The notes beneath the pieces were generated by a model. That model saw only the letters and a program-made list of their open reading frames with translations. It searched no databases and was not told the DNA's origin. A DNA stretch of 13,249 nt from Gammaproteobacteria bacterium (GTDB lineage: Bacteria; Pseudomonadota; Gammaproteobacteria; Xanthomonadales; Marinicellaceae): assembly GCA_030426705.1 (NCBI GenBank), contig JAUHXW010000051.1, positions 1-13,249 of the forward strand, in the 5' to 3' direction. Position numbers and translations under genes: made by a program. Every line of letters starts with the position of its first letter. Position 1 is the first letter of the stretch. Positions 1 through 6,911 of this stretch are shown here, piece after piece.

Positions 1-326
1 GCAATTTCTTTTTTTGTGAGTTTTTTATTTTTGGCAAAATGAGCCACCAAAGGAGACAGTCTGCCTTCAAAAAACCGACCCAAAAGGGATTCTGATGCTT
101 CATTGATCACAGCGCTCTTTTCAACCGCTGGCGTGTAAAAGAATTGTTTGCCGTCTTTTTCTCGAGTGACCAGTTCTTTTTTATAAAGGCGGGTTACTAA
201 GGTTTTGATGGTATTGTCATGCCATTCAGTTTTTGGCTGGACACGGGCGATGATTTGCCCGATAGTTAAAGGCGACTCTTTCCACAAAGTCTCTAAAATT
301 TTTAATTCTGTGTTGGCAACTTTCAT
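1..326 (-). CDS. BlaI/MecI/CopY-family transcriptional repressor (partial, 3' end outside window)
   Basis: This is a DNA-binding repressor of the BlaI/MecI family, normally paired with a BlaR1/MecR1-type membrane metallopeptidase sensor. The visible 108 residues begin MKVANTELKILETLWKESP and contain the family's winged-helix pattern: an acidic/hydrophobic first helix, a recognition helix around residues 36-50 (TEWHDNTIKTLVTRLYKK) and a wing around KDGKQFFYTP. A full family member has about 120-130 residues, so only the C-terminal dimerisation tail is missing past the left edge. The ATG at 326-324 is chosen because the family N-terminus begins exactly there. It lies 75 bp downstream of the DUF368 gene on the same strand but has its own operator-like site in between, so autoregulation is likely. 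Any blaR1-like partner would lie outside the window. The family call is firm; the inducing signal is unknown. Confidence 0.9.
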   Translation of the reverse strand, partial: MKVANTELKILETLWKESPLTIGQIIARVQPKTEWHDNTIKTLVTRLYKKELVTREKDGKQFFYTPAVEKSAVINEASESLLGRFFEGRLSPLVAHFAKNKKLTKKEI

Positions 327-347
327 TGGGCGAAAACATTTAAATTG

Positions 348-382
348 CCTATAGACTACAACAGTAGTTTTTAAGATGTCAA
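348..382 (-). promoter_or_regulatory. BlaI-type operator and promoter of the repressor gene
   Basis: Positions 355-368 read ACTACAACAGTAGT. This differs at one base from the symmetrical ACTACA-NN-TGTAGT dyad expected of BlaI/MecI boxes. A perfect minus-strand -35 hexamer TTGACA lies at 382-377. The -10 is less clear: TAGTCT (18-bp spacing) or TATAGG (353-348, spacing 23) are candidates. The dyad sits in the spacer/-10 region about 29 bp before the ATG, where a bound repressor would block RNA polymerase. Autorepression is inferred from this geometry and from family knowledge. Confidence 0.65.
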
Positions 383-401
383 GTGTAATTTTATTTTAGG
401 A

Positions 402-1253
402 TTATTTTTTGTCCAATTTAAACAGCAACCAAACCAAAACAGATGCAGTGGCCATTAAAAGCAGAGACAGCAGCCATTGTGGGTCTGGATGAGTCATGGG
501 TGATATATTCGATTCCAATGCTTTCCAGGGCCAGACTTTGAACAAAGTACCCAGCATCAGGCCAACCAAGGAATATAACGTGGCATGGTGATGGTGTTTT
601 AATAACCACTTAAGAATGCGCGAAAACACCATCAATCCGATGATGCAACCCGCGGCAAAAATCATCAAAGTTAACCAGTCACGCTCATGTACAGCGGTCA
701 ACACGGTTTGGTATTTGCCCAACAGAATCAAAATCAATGAACCAGATATGCCTGGTAAAATCATGGCGCTGATGGCAATCATGCCAGCCAATAAAATACC
801 TAATGATCCGGTTGGCAGATAACCCAAACTTTGTGTTGAGAGCACATAGCCCAGAGCGATGCCAAGTAACAAAAACAAACCAATCAATGGTTTGTTGACC
901 CAGTTTTTCTTCAGCAACAACAAAGCCGAAGCGATGATCAGGCCAAAGAAAAACGACCAGGTCGGTACCGGATGCTCGGTGAATAACATTTTGAGCAGGC
1001 TGGCGAACAGGAAAATTGAAGTCAAAATACCAGCAAAAACCGCCAGCAAAAACCAACCATCAATTTGTCGCCAGGCCTGTCCTATATTGCCTTTTAAGAG
1101 CCGTTTCAAAGTATCCAAATTGGCTGAAGCAATGGCATTGATAAGACGTTCATAAATGCCGGTAATCAGCGCAATGGTACCGCCGGAAACACCAGGTACG
1201 AGGTCAGCTATGCCCATCAGCATGCCTTTGAGATATGTGAGTATATGATTCAT
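402..1253 (-). CDS. DUF368 family membrane protein, probable undecaprenyl-phosphate transporter (PopT-like)
   Basis: This 283-residue polytopic inner-membrane protein belongs to the DUF368 family, members of which have been shown to translocate the lipid carrier undecaprenyl phosphate for reuse in envelope polymer synthesis. Two internal copies of the family's helix-breaking motif are visible: PGVSGGT near residue 20 and PGISGSL near residue 167. They are consistent with the inverted-repeat architecture of such transporters. Long hydrophobic segments fill residues 66-90, 100-114, 121-138, 150-178 and the C-terminus. The length is typical of the family. The start codon overlaps the stop of the upstream kinase gene in an ATGA junction (1250-1253), so the two are probably translationally coupled. 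A BlaI-type repressor gene follows downstream on the same strand, a second envelope-related function. The family call is firm; substrate identity is by family. Confidence 0.88.
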   Translation of the reverse strand: MNHILTYLKGMLMGIADLVPGVSGGTIALITGIYERLINAIASANLDTLKRLLKGNIGQAWRQIDGWFLLAVFAGILTSIFLFASLLKMLFTEHPVPTWSFFFGLIIASALLLLKKNWVNKPLIGLFLLLGIALGYVLSTQSLGYLPTGSLGILLAGMIAISAMILPGISGSLILILLGKYQTVLTAVHERDWLTLMIFAAGCIIGLMVFSRILKWLLKHHHHATLYSLVGLMLGTLFKVWPWKALESNISPMTHPDPQWLLSLLLMATASVLVWLLFKLDKK

Positions 1254-1885
1254 GTTCTTGCTAAATTTTTAGGTAACAAAGCCTCGATGCTTTGCATCAA
1301 TTCAATTTGATCAATCAGGTCATTGACATAGTCAAGGCGATCAGTTTCTATCACCAGCAGTTTACTTTTGTCGTAGCCGGCAATCCAGTTCTGGTATAAA
1401 TTTTCCAATCTTTTTAAATAGCTCAAAGGCATGTTTTGTTCCATTTTACGCCCTCGCAGCTTGATTCTTTTGCGGGTGGTGCGAATGGAGCATTTGAGGT
1501 AAATCATTAAATCAGGTGGTTTGATGGCACTTCTGATGCTGTCGTAGAAACTTTGGTAGGTTTGCCAATCACGCTTGTTGATTTTTCGTGTTTGGTGTAA
1601 GGCCGTGGCGAAAATCTCCACATCTTCAAAGATGGTGCGGTCTTGTATGACCACGCCGGGTGTTTGTTCCAGTTGTTGGTGAATTTTAAATTTCGACGCT
1701 AAAAAATACAGTTGTGAATGAAAAGCCCAGCGTTTCATGTCCTGGTAAAAATCATCGAGGTAGGGGTTGTTGTCATTGGGTTCGTAAAAGGGCGTGATGT
1801 GGTAAGTGCTGGTTAAAAACTCCACCAGTGAAGTTTTGCCCGCGCCGATGTTTCCGGCGATACCTATGATTTTTTGTTCTTCCAT
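1250..1885 (-). CDS. Deoxynucleoside kinase (deoxyadenosine/deoxyguanosine kinase family)
   Basis: This cytoplasmic salvage enzyme would transfer the gamma-phosphate of ATP to the 5'-OH of a deoxynucleoside. The 211 residues show the dNK fold signatures in order. The P-loop GNIGAGKTS is at 11-19. An FYEPNDNNPYLDDFYQD stretch at about 33-49 carries the presumed catalytic Glu35 and substrate-site residues. F-x-x-Q follows at 55-58, the QDRTIFED motif with its Asp-Arg pair at 82-83, and an Arg-rich LID region at about 135-147. The length is normal for bacterial members. Base specificity cannot be read reliably from sequence. No Shine-Dalgarno sequence precedes the ATG; a TACAAT hexamer lies 6 nt upstream, suggesting a leaderless transcript. 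It is the first gene of a pair with the DUF368 gene and is divergent from the START-protein gene across only 29 bp. Confidence 0.88.
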   Translation of the reverse strand: MEEQKIIGIAGNIGAGKTSLVEFLTSTYHITPFYEPNDNNPYLDDFYQDMKRWAFHSQLYFLASKFKIHQQLEQTPGVVIQDRTIFEDVEIFATALHQTRKINKRDWQTYQSFYDSIRSAIKPPDLMIYLKCSIRTTRKRIKLRGRKMEQNMPLSYLKRLENLYQNWIAGYDKSKLLVIETDRLDYVNDLIDQIELMQSIEALLPKNLART

Positions 1886-1891
1886 GTGGCT

Positions 1892-1897
1892 ATTGTA
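1892..1897 (-). promoter_or_regulatory. -10-like hexamer of the deoxynucleoside kinase gene (leaderless geometry)
   Basis: The minus strand reads TACAAT, five of six matches to the sigma-70 -10 consensus, followed by AGCCAC and then the ATG. That spacing puts the transcription start at or next to the A of the start codon. No convincing -35 and no ribosome-binding site are present. Transcription start mapping would settle it. Confidence 0.4.
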
Positions 1898-1914
1898 TGC
1901 TTAAATGATTGGTT

Positions 1915-2559
1915 ATGGACGCTTTTAGAAAAATTCTGTTGCTGAGTTTATGGTTCAATGCCTGGGTTGTACAAGCGGGCGATGACTGGGAATTGGTAAC
2001 GGACAAGAACAGGGTGAAAGTTTATCAACAACAGCAACCCGGCCTGCCATTTAAACACACCAAAGGGGTGATCACCATTCAGGCTAAAGCTGCCATGGTA
2101 TTTGCCTTGCTCAATGATTTTGCCGTTTGTGACCAATGGGTTTATGGTTGTTTGGAAGGGCAAAGACAAGCTGATGACTCGATTTATCTGGTGTTCAAGG
2201 GTCCACCTTTTTTTAATAACAGAGAAGTGGTACTCAAGTCGCAGGTTAACTTTTTGGATGCAACAGGCCAATGGTTGATTGCCGTTGAGAATGTACCCAA
2301 TCAAAACATCAATCCTGACCATGTTGAAGTTAAGTCTATGCGAGCAGAATGGTTACTGACCCCAAGATCAGACCAAGAAATCACCATTGAGCACTCTTTT
2401 TACATAGACCCGAATGTTTCAGTAAAAGTCGGAGCCAATCGTTACAACAGCCGGGCCATTTACCGTACCCTCAAGCAAATGCGGAAAATGTTACAAAAGC
2501 CCAAGTATCAGGCAGAACAGGAGTTACCTGATTTTTTAAAGCAATTGCAAAATCAATGA
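1915..2559 (+). CDS. Exported START-domain lipid-binding-like protein
   Basis: This is a 214-residue protein with an N-terminal signal peptide (MDAFRKILLLSLWFNAWVVQA, likely cut after VQA near residue 22) followed by a single START-type domain. The domain is seen in the order DWELVTDKNRVKVYQQ, a central stretch around residues 55-85 with an aromatic DQWVYGC, the conserved PPFFNNREVVL turn, and a long amphipathic C-terminal helix (YNSRAIYRTLKQMRKML). START domains form a hydrophobic pocket for lipids, but in secreted bacterial members the ligand is unknown. The ATG at 1915 is preferred over an in-frame TTG at 1909 because it gives a compact signal peptide. Neither has a good Shine-Dalgarno. 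The 3' end overlaps the convergent M61 peptidase gene by 7 bp. The family is fairly clear; the role is open. Confidence 0.8.
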   Translation: MDAFRKILLLSLWFNAWVVQAGDDWELVTDKNRVKVYQQQQPGLPFKHTKGVITIQAKAAMVFALLNDFAVCDQWVYGCLEGQRQADDSIYLVFKGPPFFNNREVVLKSQVNFLDATGQWLIAVENVPNQNINPDHVEVKSMRAEWLLTPRSDQEITIEHSFYIDPNVSVKVGANRYNSRAIYRTLKQMRKMLQKPKYQAEQELPDFLKQLQNQ

Positions 2560-4340
2560 ACCAGTTCTATGCCAGCCCAGTCTTTGTACCGGGCTTTTTG
2601 TTGCCGATTGGGTTTTTCAAGAGGTTTGATTTTGAATTCCGGATAGGGGTTTTGTTTGGGTTTCAAGTTGGTTTCTTGTAAACGTCCGGCACTGAAAAAA
2701 TGAATTTGATAAGTTTGTTCGGGTAGCATTTGTTCAATGCGTTTTGCAACGTCATCACCTGTTACTTGAATGCCATCAATGGATAAAATTTGGTCGCCAG
2801 CCGTTAGGCCAGCCAACCAGGCAGGACTTTCATGATCGACGGTCTTTATGGTCACCAGTTGATCATCAAGGTTCAAATCAGCCCCAATCCATGATTTGAC
2901 TTCTTCGTTGTCATCATCAAAGCTTCTTTGTAAACCATAAAAATTCAATAATGCATCAAAATCAATGGTTTCTGTGCCTTCTACATAGGTTTGCCAGAAT
3001 TCACTCAAGTCATGGCCCGTCATGTCTTGCAAGATTTTTAACACATCCTGTTTGTGGTAACCTCGGTCAATGTTGTGATGTTGCTGGTACAGAAGATTCT
3101 GTAAGGTGTCTAAACTGGCTTTGTTGTTGGTCAGTTTTCTGATTTCCTGATCCAAACGCCAAGCCACCAAACTGCCTTCGGTATATATGCTGACTGATTC
3201 ATTGTGGTTTAAGTGGGGGTCTTGTTTCAGCCAGGTATCAAAACTGCTGTCAGCTACACTTTTTTGTTTTCTGCCAGGGTTTTTCAGGTATTTTTGGATG
3301 TTTTCAGCCAGCTTTTCGTAAAACTCCTTGGGCTCATAAATTTCGGCCCGACTTAACAGCAAATCATCATAATAACTGGTGATGCCTTCAGCCATCCAGA
3401 ATAATTTTGAATAGTTTTCTTTGGAGTAATCATAAGGAGCGATGCCTGCAGGACGATAGGCTTTGACATTCCATGTATGGATGAACTCATGTGCTGTGGT
3501 GGCCAGAACTTTGAGGTAGGATTTTCTGGGTTTAAAGTTGAAACGTTGCTGTTGAATGATGGTTGAATTGACATGTTCAGTGGCACCACGCAAGCCATCA
3601 CCCGCATGGTAAATGTACAAATAACGGTCAAAAGGGAAACTGCCCCAGATTTTTTTCGCTGCGTGATGGAGTAAGGTGACTTTTTCTTGTAAATCTTTGA
3701 TGTCATGATTGCCTTCACCCCAAATGACAATTTCATAAATCTTGTCATCAACTTCAAAACTCAGATACTCATGAATTCCAGTTTCAATCGGTGAATCTAC
3801 CAGTTGATCATAATCGTTGGCGATGAATTGATGTTCGCCAATTTTTTCCATACCTGAACGAGATCGCCAATCTTCAGGAACTTCTAAAGAAACCCTCAGG
3901 GGTTGATCGCGATAGGCCGGGGCGAACATAAACACGCCGCTGGCATCAAGATAAGCATGAGTGGGATCAATGTGAATCACCCGCTGTTTTAGGGTATTGG
4001 CATAGACTTGGTATTTGATTTGGATTGGGCCAGGTTGGTTAAGTAACAGCTTCCAGGTGTTTTTGTCCGTTTTTTCCCAATTAATTTTTTGACCATTGCT
4101 GTGGCTGGCAGAAAAATCACTGATGGCTTTGCTTAAATCAAGTATTTCATACCGACCCGATCGCCATACCGGCAGTTTAACCTCCAGGGTGCGGGTTTGA
4201 ACTTGTGGAAATATAACGGAAACTTCGGCCAAATGATGGGCGGCATCGGTGACTTCAAGGTGGTATTGAATGGGTGCTTTGTTTTCTGCAAAAAGTACTT
4301 GGCTTACGAGCAAAAAAGCAATAATAACAATTTTTTTCAT
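2553..4340 (-). CDS. M61 family metallopeptidase with C-terminal PDZ domain, exported
   Basis: This is a 595-residue zinc peptidase of the M61 (glycyl aminopeptidase-like) family. A signal peptide (MKKIVIIAFLLVSQVLFA) precedes an N-terminal beta-rich domain. The catalytic HEFIH zinc motif is at 284-288, continuing into the family's HTWN (288-291). The downstream acidic motif WMAEGITSYYDD at about 315-326 supplies the third ligand (Glu318). A TEHVNS stretch at about 254-259 matches the conserved xEHxxS segment before the active site. A PDZ domain at about 495-560 (SPAWLAGLTAGDQILSIDG) fits the usual M61 architecture. It probably acts in the periplasm on peptides. The length is typical and no key residue is missing. 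It has its own promoter-like site and also lies 65 bp downstream of the Rof-like gene on the same strand, so co-transcription is possible. Confidence 0.92.
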   Translation of the reverse strand: MKKIVIIAFLLVSQVLFAENKAPIQYHLEVTDAAHHLAEVSVIFPQVQTRTLEVKLPVWRSGRYEILDLSKAISDFSASHSNGQKINWEKTDKNTWKLLLNQPGPIQIKYQVYANTLKQRVIHIDPTHAYLDASGVFMFAPAYRDQPLRVSLEVPEDWRSRSGMEKIGEHQFIANDYDQLVDSPIETGIHEYLSFEVDDKIYEIVIWGEGNHDIKDLQEKVTLLHHAAKKIWGSFPFDRYLYIYHAGDGLRGATEHVNSTIIQQQRFNFKPRKSYLKVLATTAHEFIHTWNVKAYRPAGIAPYDYSKENYSKLFWMAEGITSYYDDLLLSRAEIYEPKEFYEKLAENIQKYLKNPGRKQKSVADSSFDTWLKQDPHLNHNESVSIYTEGSLVAWRLDQEIRKLTNNKASLDTLQNLLYQQHHNIDRGYHKQDVLKILQDMTGHDLSEFWQTYVEGTETIDFDALLNFYGLQRSFDDDNEEVKSWIGADLNLDDQLVTIKTVDHESPAWLAGLTAGDQILSIDGIQVTGDDVAKRIEQMLPEQTYQIHFFSAGRLQETNLKPKQNPYPEFKIKPLEKPNRQQKARYKDWAGIELVH

Positions 4341-4367
4341 GGGTTAAAAACAGGGTCAAAAAGCAAA

Positions 4368-4395
4368 ATTCTAACAGTTTAGAGCGTTCGTTCAA
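4368..4395 (-). promoter_or_regulatory. Sigma-70-like promoter of the M61 peptidase gene
   Basis: On the minus strand a -35 TTGAAC (4395-4390) is followed after 16 bp by TAGAAT (4373-4368). A TG lies one base before the -10, giving an extended -10. The predicted start near 4361 leaves a 5' leader of about 20 nt with no clear Shine-Dalgarno. Confidence 0.5.
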
Positions 4396-4405
4396 AAGCC
4401 AAAAG

Positions 4406-4714
4406 TCATGGTGATGATGAATGGGCTGAAAATTCGATGAGAGGTTTTAATGAATCCAGCGCCGAAAAAGCGGTGATTTGGCTGGTATCAATCGAAAGTT
4501 TCAAAATACCACCTTCGTTGTCCGTGGTCAGTACAATCAGCTGTTCGACACCGTTTTGACTGTTGATATCTATGGGTAGAACCTTGTGATAAGTGATGGG
4601 TTCACCGGTGTCAGTACTACAGGTAATTTCTAACCGCCGCTTCTGCACTATGGCAGCTTCCAGTAAATCTTGCGTGCTACAACTAATAGGAGGTTTGTTC
4701 ATACTAAAAAGCAT
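4406..4714 (-). CDS. Rof/YaeO-like protein (putative Rho-binding antiterminator)
   Basis: This small 102-residue soluble protein resembles by eye the Rho inhibitor Rof (YaeO) of E. coli. PISCSTQDLLEAAI aligns with the PINCDDYDNLELAC start of Rof. The middle GVEQLIVL matches NVEYLVV, and the end SIDTSQITAFSAL matches LDKITSFSHPE. Rof adopts a small beta-barrel with one helix and blocks RNA loading onto Rho. The protein here is about 15 residues longer, with an insertion after the first strand (STDTGEPITYHKV). Two in-frame ATGs are possible, at 4714 and 4702 (MNKPPISC); the second gives a better match to the family N-terminus. No strong Shine-Dalgarno precedes either. It is followed after 65 bp by the M61 gene. 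The Rof assignment rests on remembered sequence and is moderate; otherwise it is a small uncharacterised protein. Confidence 0.5.
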   Translation of the reverse strand: MLFSMNKPPISCSTQDLLEAAIVQKRRLEITCSTDTGEPITYHKVLPIDINSQNGVEQLIVLTTDNEGGILKLSIDTSQITAFSALDSLKPLIEFSAHSSSP

Positions 4715-4724
4715 AGCATATGTG

Positions 4725-4750
4725 AGGGCCTGTTAACAGTAACAGACCCT
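4725..4750. repeat. Inverted repeat / hairpin beside repeat copy A
   Basis: Two 11-nt arms, AGGGCCTGTTA (4725-4735) and TAACAGACCCT (4740-4750), are complementary except at one position and are separated by ACAG. The hairpin lies just upstream of the Rof-like start and 3 bp before repeat copy A. No T-run follows on either strand, so it is not an obvious intrinsic terminator. It may be the outer end of the repeat element, but copy B has no counterpart. Confidence 0.55.
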
Positions 4751-4752
4751 AA

Positions 4753-4902
4753 GGAGAGCTGCTGAGCAGCTCGACCCGCCGAGCCGGTTGGTGAGCATTA
4801 GCGAATCAGAGGCGAAGAGCGCGAGGTTATAAGCCATGTCCGCTGTGGTCGCTTTCAAATCTGTCGGGAACAGATTTGAATGAAGCCCCAAGGACATTCC
4901 TT
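4753..4902 (+). repeat. Dispersed structured repeat, copy A
   Basis: About 150 bp, more GC-rich than its surroundings, recurs as copy B at 6912-7124. Block 1 (4755-4819) matches 6913-6977 without gaps, about 58 of 65 bases. Block 2 (4820-4902) matches 7042-7124 without gaps, about 66 of 83. Block 1 opens with a hairpin, GAGCTGC and GCAGCTC around TGA (4756-4772). Block 2 contains a perfect 11-bp stem, TTCAAATCTGT (4854-4864) and ACAGATTTGAA (4870-4880), around CGGGA. A 15-codon frame (4836-4883, ATG to TGA) runs through the second hairpin. It lies in the divergent region between the Rof-like gene and cardiolipin synthase. Its function is unknown; a non-autonomous mobile repeat or a structured RNA are both possible. 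Confidence 0.85.
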
Positions 4903-5001
4903 GTTGAAATTGTCAAATCCAAGATGACCGAAACCAGCGATTTATCAAAAAAATCACAATACCGCATCACTGGATGCTTTTGCACACAGTAATATCCCTT
5001 C

Positions 5002-5031
5002 ATGTCATTTTCGCATGTGATGCAATAAAAT
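5002..5031 (+). promoter_or_regulatory. Possible promoter of cardiolipin synthase gene; rest of 4903-5058
   Basis: A weak -35 ATGTCA (5002-5007) and a -10 TAAAAT (5026-5031), 18 bp apart, precede the cls ATG and imply a leader of about 20 nt. The spacer contains the small palindrome GCATGTGATGC (5013-5023), whose GTGATGC half (5017-5023) is also the inverse of GCATCAC at 4964-4970; these could be operator sites. In the remainder of 4903-5058 I see no gene or RNA. Confidence 0.3.
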
Positions 5032-5058
5032 AGAAACTAATTAAACTCTGAGCTTTGA

Positions 5059-6471
5059 ATGATCAGCTGGTTTACCATCACATATTATGCTTATTGGGTG
5101 CTGTTGATTTATGTCACCATCAAAATCATTAATCAGTACACCATCAGTTCACGGGCATCTGCGTGGTTATTTACGGTTTATGTTTTGCCAGTTGTGGGTG
5201 TGGCTTTGTACTTCATTTTTGGAGTTAAAAAACGCAAGCGTCGAATCTATCAAGAAAAACAATCCTCCAATCAACGAGCCTTAGAGAATTTTCATGCCAA
5301 ACACAGTGACAAATCTCTGGCTGTCATGCGTCAGCAAAAAGACAACCTCAAACAGTTTCATGGTTTATCAAAAATGATATATCGGGATACTTGTAGTCGT
5401 TTGACAGTTAATAATCAATTGACATTATTAGAGAACGGAGAGCAAAAATTCCCACAATTGCTCAAGGATATCGATTCAGCAGAGCACACCATTCACCTGG
5501 AATATTACATCCTGCGATTTGATGGTGTTGGAGGGCAATTATTGGAAGCTCTGATTCGCAAGGCCAAACAGGGTTTAACCATACGTATAATCTATGATGA
5601 CTATGGCAGTTTAGGCCTGAACCAGTCTGTATTAAAACGCCTGCGATCCTATGGCATTGAAATATGGCCTTTTTCAGAATTGTCTTTATTTGCTTTCAGT
5701 GATCGTTTGAACTATCGCAACCACCGCAAAATTGTAGTGATTGATGGCAAGATTGGTTATGTAGGCGGTATCAACGTGGGTGATGAATATGACAATGATG
5801 GCAACAAAAATTTACCGGCAGAATTTTGGCGTGATTCACATCTGCGAATAGAAGGACAAGGTGTGGCCTATTTGCAAAATATTTTTATCAATGATTGGAA
5901 TTTTTGTACTTCACAACAGCTGGAAATTGAAGATGAGCTTAATTTTCATTTTAATGACGTGCCATTTGAGGAGCGTCAAATGGTGCAAATCGTTGCCAGC
6001 GGCCCTGATTCAGCATTACCCAGCATACTATTTTCAATGTTGCATGCCATTCATACTGCTACCGATGAAATATTAATCACCACACCATACTTTATCCCCA
6101 ACCAATCCCTGATGAAAGCATTGAAAATAGCGGCACTAAAAGGTGTTAGAGTTAAAGTTTTGGTGCCTGACAAGTCAGACAATTGGGTGGTGAATGCTGC
6201 CGCTCAATCTTTTTATTATGAGTTGTTGCAAGATGAAATTGAGTTTTATAAATACACAAAGGGGTTTATCCACGCCAAAACCATGGTGGTTGATGGTTTT
6301 TTGAGCGTAATGGGAACGGCCAATTTTGATGAACGGAGTTTTGAATTGAATTTTGAAGTGAATGCGTTGATTTATGATAAAGGGTTTGCTTCACAATTAA
6401 GAACCTCATTTGTGCGGGATCTGCAATGTGCCAAACACTTTAGAATCGTGGCAAAAACGCTCAGCTGTTAA
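5059..6471 (+). CDS. cls: Cardiolipin synthase (ClsA-type, phospholipase D superfamily)
   Basis: This inner-membrane enzyme would join two phosphatidylglycerol molecules into cardiolipin plus glycerol. The 470 residues show the ClsA layout. Two N-terminal membrane segments (about 8-25 and 36-55, the latter ending in the basic VKKRKRR) are followed by two PLD domains. The HKD motifs are intact: H222-R-K224-(4)-D229 in NHRKIVVIDGKIGYVGGIN, and H405-A-K407-(4)-D412 in IHAKTMVVDG followed by GTANFDERSFELNFE. The TTPYFIPN segment at about 341-348 is also typical. The length is close to the family norm of about 480. The ATG at 5059 places the first membrane helix correctly; the Shine-Dalgarno is weak. 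The gene stands alone with a promoter-like region in front, and the next gene begins 106 bp later with its own -10. Confidence 0.95.
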   Translation: MISWFTITYYAYWVLLIYVTIKIINQYTISSRASAWLFTVYVLPVVGVALYFIFGVKKRKRRIYQEKQSSNQRALENFHAKHSDKSLAVMRQQKDNLKQFHGLSKMIYRDTCSRLTVNNQLTLLENGEQKFPQLLKDIDSAEHTIHLEYYILRFDGVGGQLLEALIRKAKQGLTIRIIYDDYGSLGLNQSVLKRLRSYGIEIWPFSELSLFAFSDRLNYRNHRKIVVIDGKIGYVGGINVGDEYDNDGNKNLPAEFWRDSHLRIEGQGVAYLQNIFINDWNFCTSQQLEIEDELNFHFNDVPFEERQMVQIVASGPDSALPSILFSMLHAIHTATDEILITTPYFIPNQSLMKALKIAALKGVRVKVLVPDKSDNWVVNAAAQSFYYELLQDEIEFYKYTKGFIHAKTMVVDGFLSVMGTANFDERSFELNFEVNALIYDKGFASQLRTSFVRDLQCAKHFRIVAKTLSC

Positions 6472-6561
6472 AATATTTATGGAAAAGCTCGCCCGATTGA
6501 TTTCACCGATACTTTAAACGCTACAGTTGTACTAAATGCACATGTAATTCCAGGATTGTTT

Positions 6562-6570
6562 TGATAAAAT
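6562..6570 (+). promoter_or_regulatory. Extended -10 of the small membrane protein gene (leaderless geometry)
   Basis: TGATAAAAT (a TG, one base, then TAAAAT at 6565-6570) ends 7 nt before the ATG at 6578. Transcription would start at or just before the start codon, and there is no Shine-Dalgarno, so a leaderless mRNA is predicted. No good -35 is seen, which an extended -10 can compensate for. Confidence 0.45.
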
Positions 6571-6577
6571 CTTTGTA

Positions 6578-6910
6578 ATGCAAGAAAAACAACAACAAAC
6601 AGAAAAAGTCATTAAACTCAATACCGGGGAACGATTGCTGCGAGCTTTCGGCCCTTTGGGTGGTGGTATTTTACTTGATGTTGCAGACTTGAGTACCTTT
6701 GGTGCACTGGGACTCTATTTAGGTCCTGTGGTAGGGGCCTTATTGGGTTGGTGGTTGGCATGTGTTTATAAACTGGGCATTTGGGGTCAATGCGGATTGA
6801 TTTTTGTGGCCGCGTTGTATTGTGCGCTGCCGTTGACCAGTTTGGTGCCAGTGGCCACCATTGTATTTGCTTTGATACGTTTTGCTGAAAGCAAGAAAGT
6901 GGTTGGTTAA
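6578..6910 (+). CDS. Small uncharacterised membrane protein
   Basis: I do not recognise a named family for this 110-residue protein. It has a polar N-terminus (MQEKQQQTEKVIKLNTGERLL). A glycine-rich hydrophobic stretch GPLGGGILLDVADL is followed by two to three probable membrane helices: about 40-65 (GALGLYLGPVVGALLGWWLACVY), 69-82 (GQCGLIFVAALYCA) and 84-103. There are very few charges after residue 40. No catalytic motif is visible. It lies 106 bp after cardiolipin synthase on the same strand with its own -10, so functional linkage is not established. Its stop codon is separated by a single base from repeat copy B. Reality as a gene is supported by the coherent membrane topology and codon use like its neighbours. 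Confidence 0.7.
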   Translation: MQEKQQQTEKVIKLNTGERLLRAFGPLGGGILLDVADLSTFGALGLYLGPVVGALLGWWLACVYKLGIWGQCGLIFVAALYCALPLTSLVPVATIVFALIRFAESKKVVG

Positions 6911-6911
6911 A

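Noticed and set aside
685..1056. A 123-codon frame within the DUF368 gene on the same strand
   Set aside because: It is an out-of-frame shadow of a clear membrane-protein gene with conserved motifs; no start signal.
2553..2559. Overlap of the START-protein and M61 gene ends as a sign of a frameshift
   Set aside because: Both proteins have complete domains and normal lengths; a 7-bp tail-to-tail overlap is common in compact genomes.
4753..4902. tRNA or known riboswitch in the structured repeat
   Set aside because: There is no T-arm GGTTCGAATCC-like box, acceptor stem pairing or CCA, and no riboswitch core sequence I know; two dispersed copies next to unrelated genes also argue against it.
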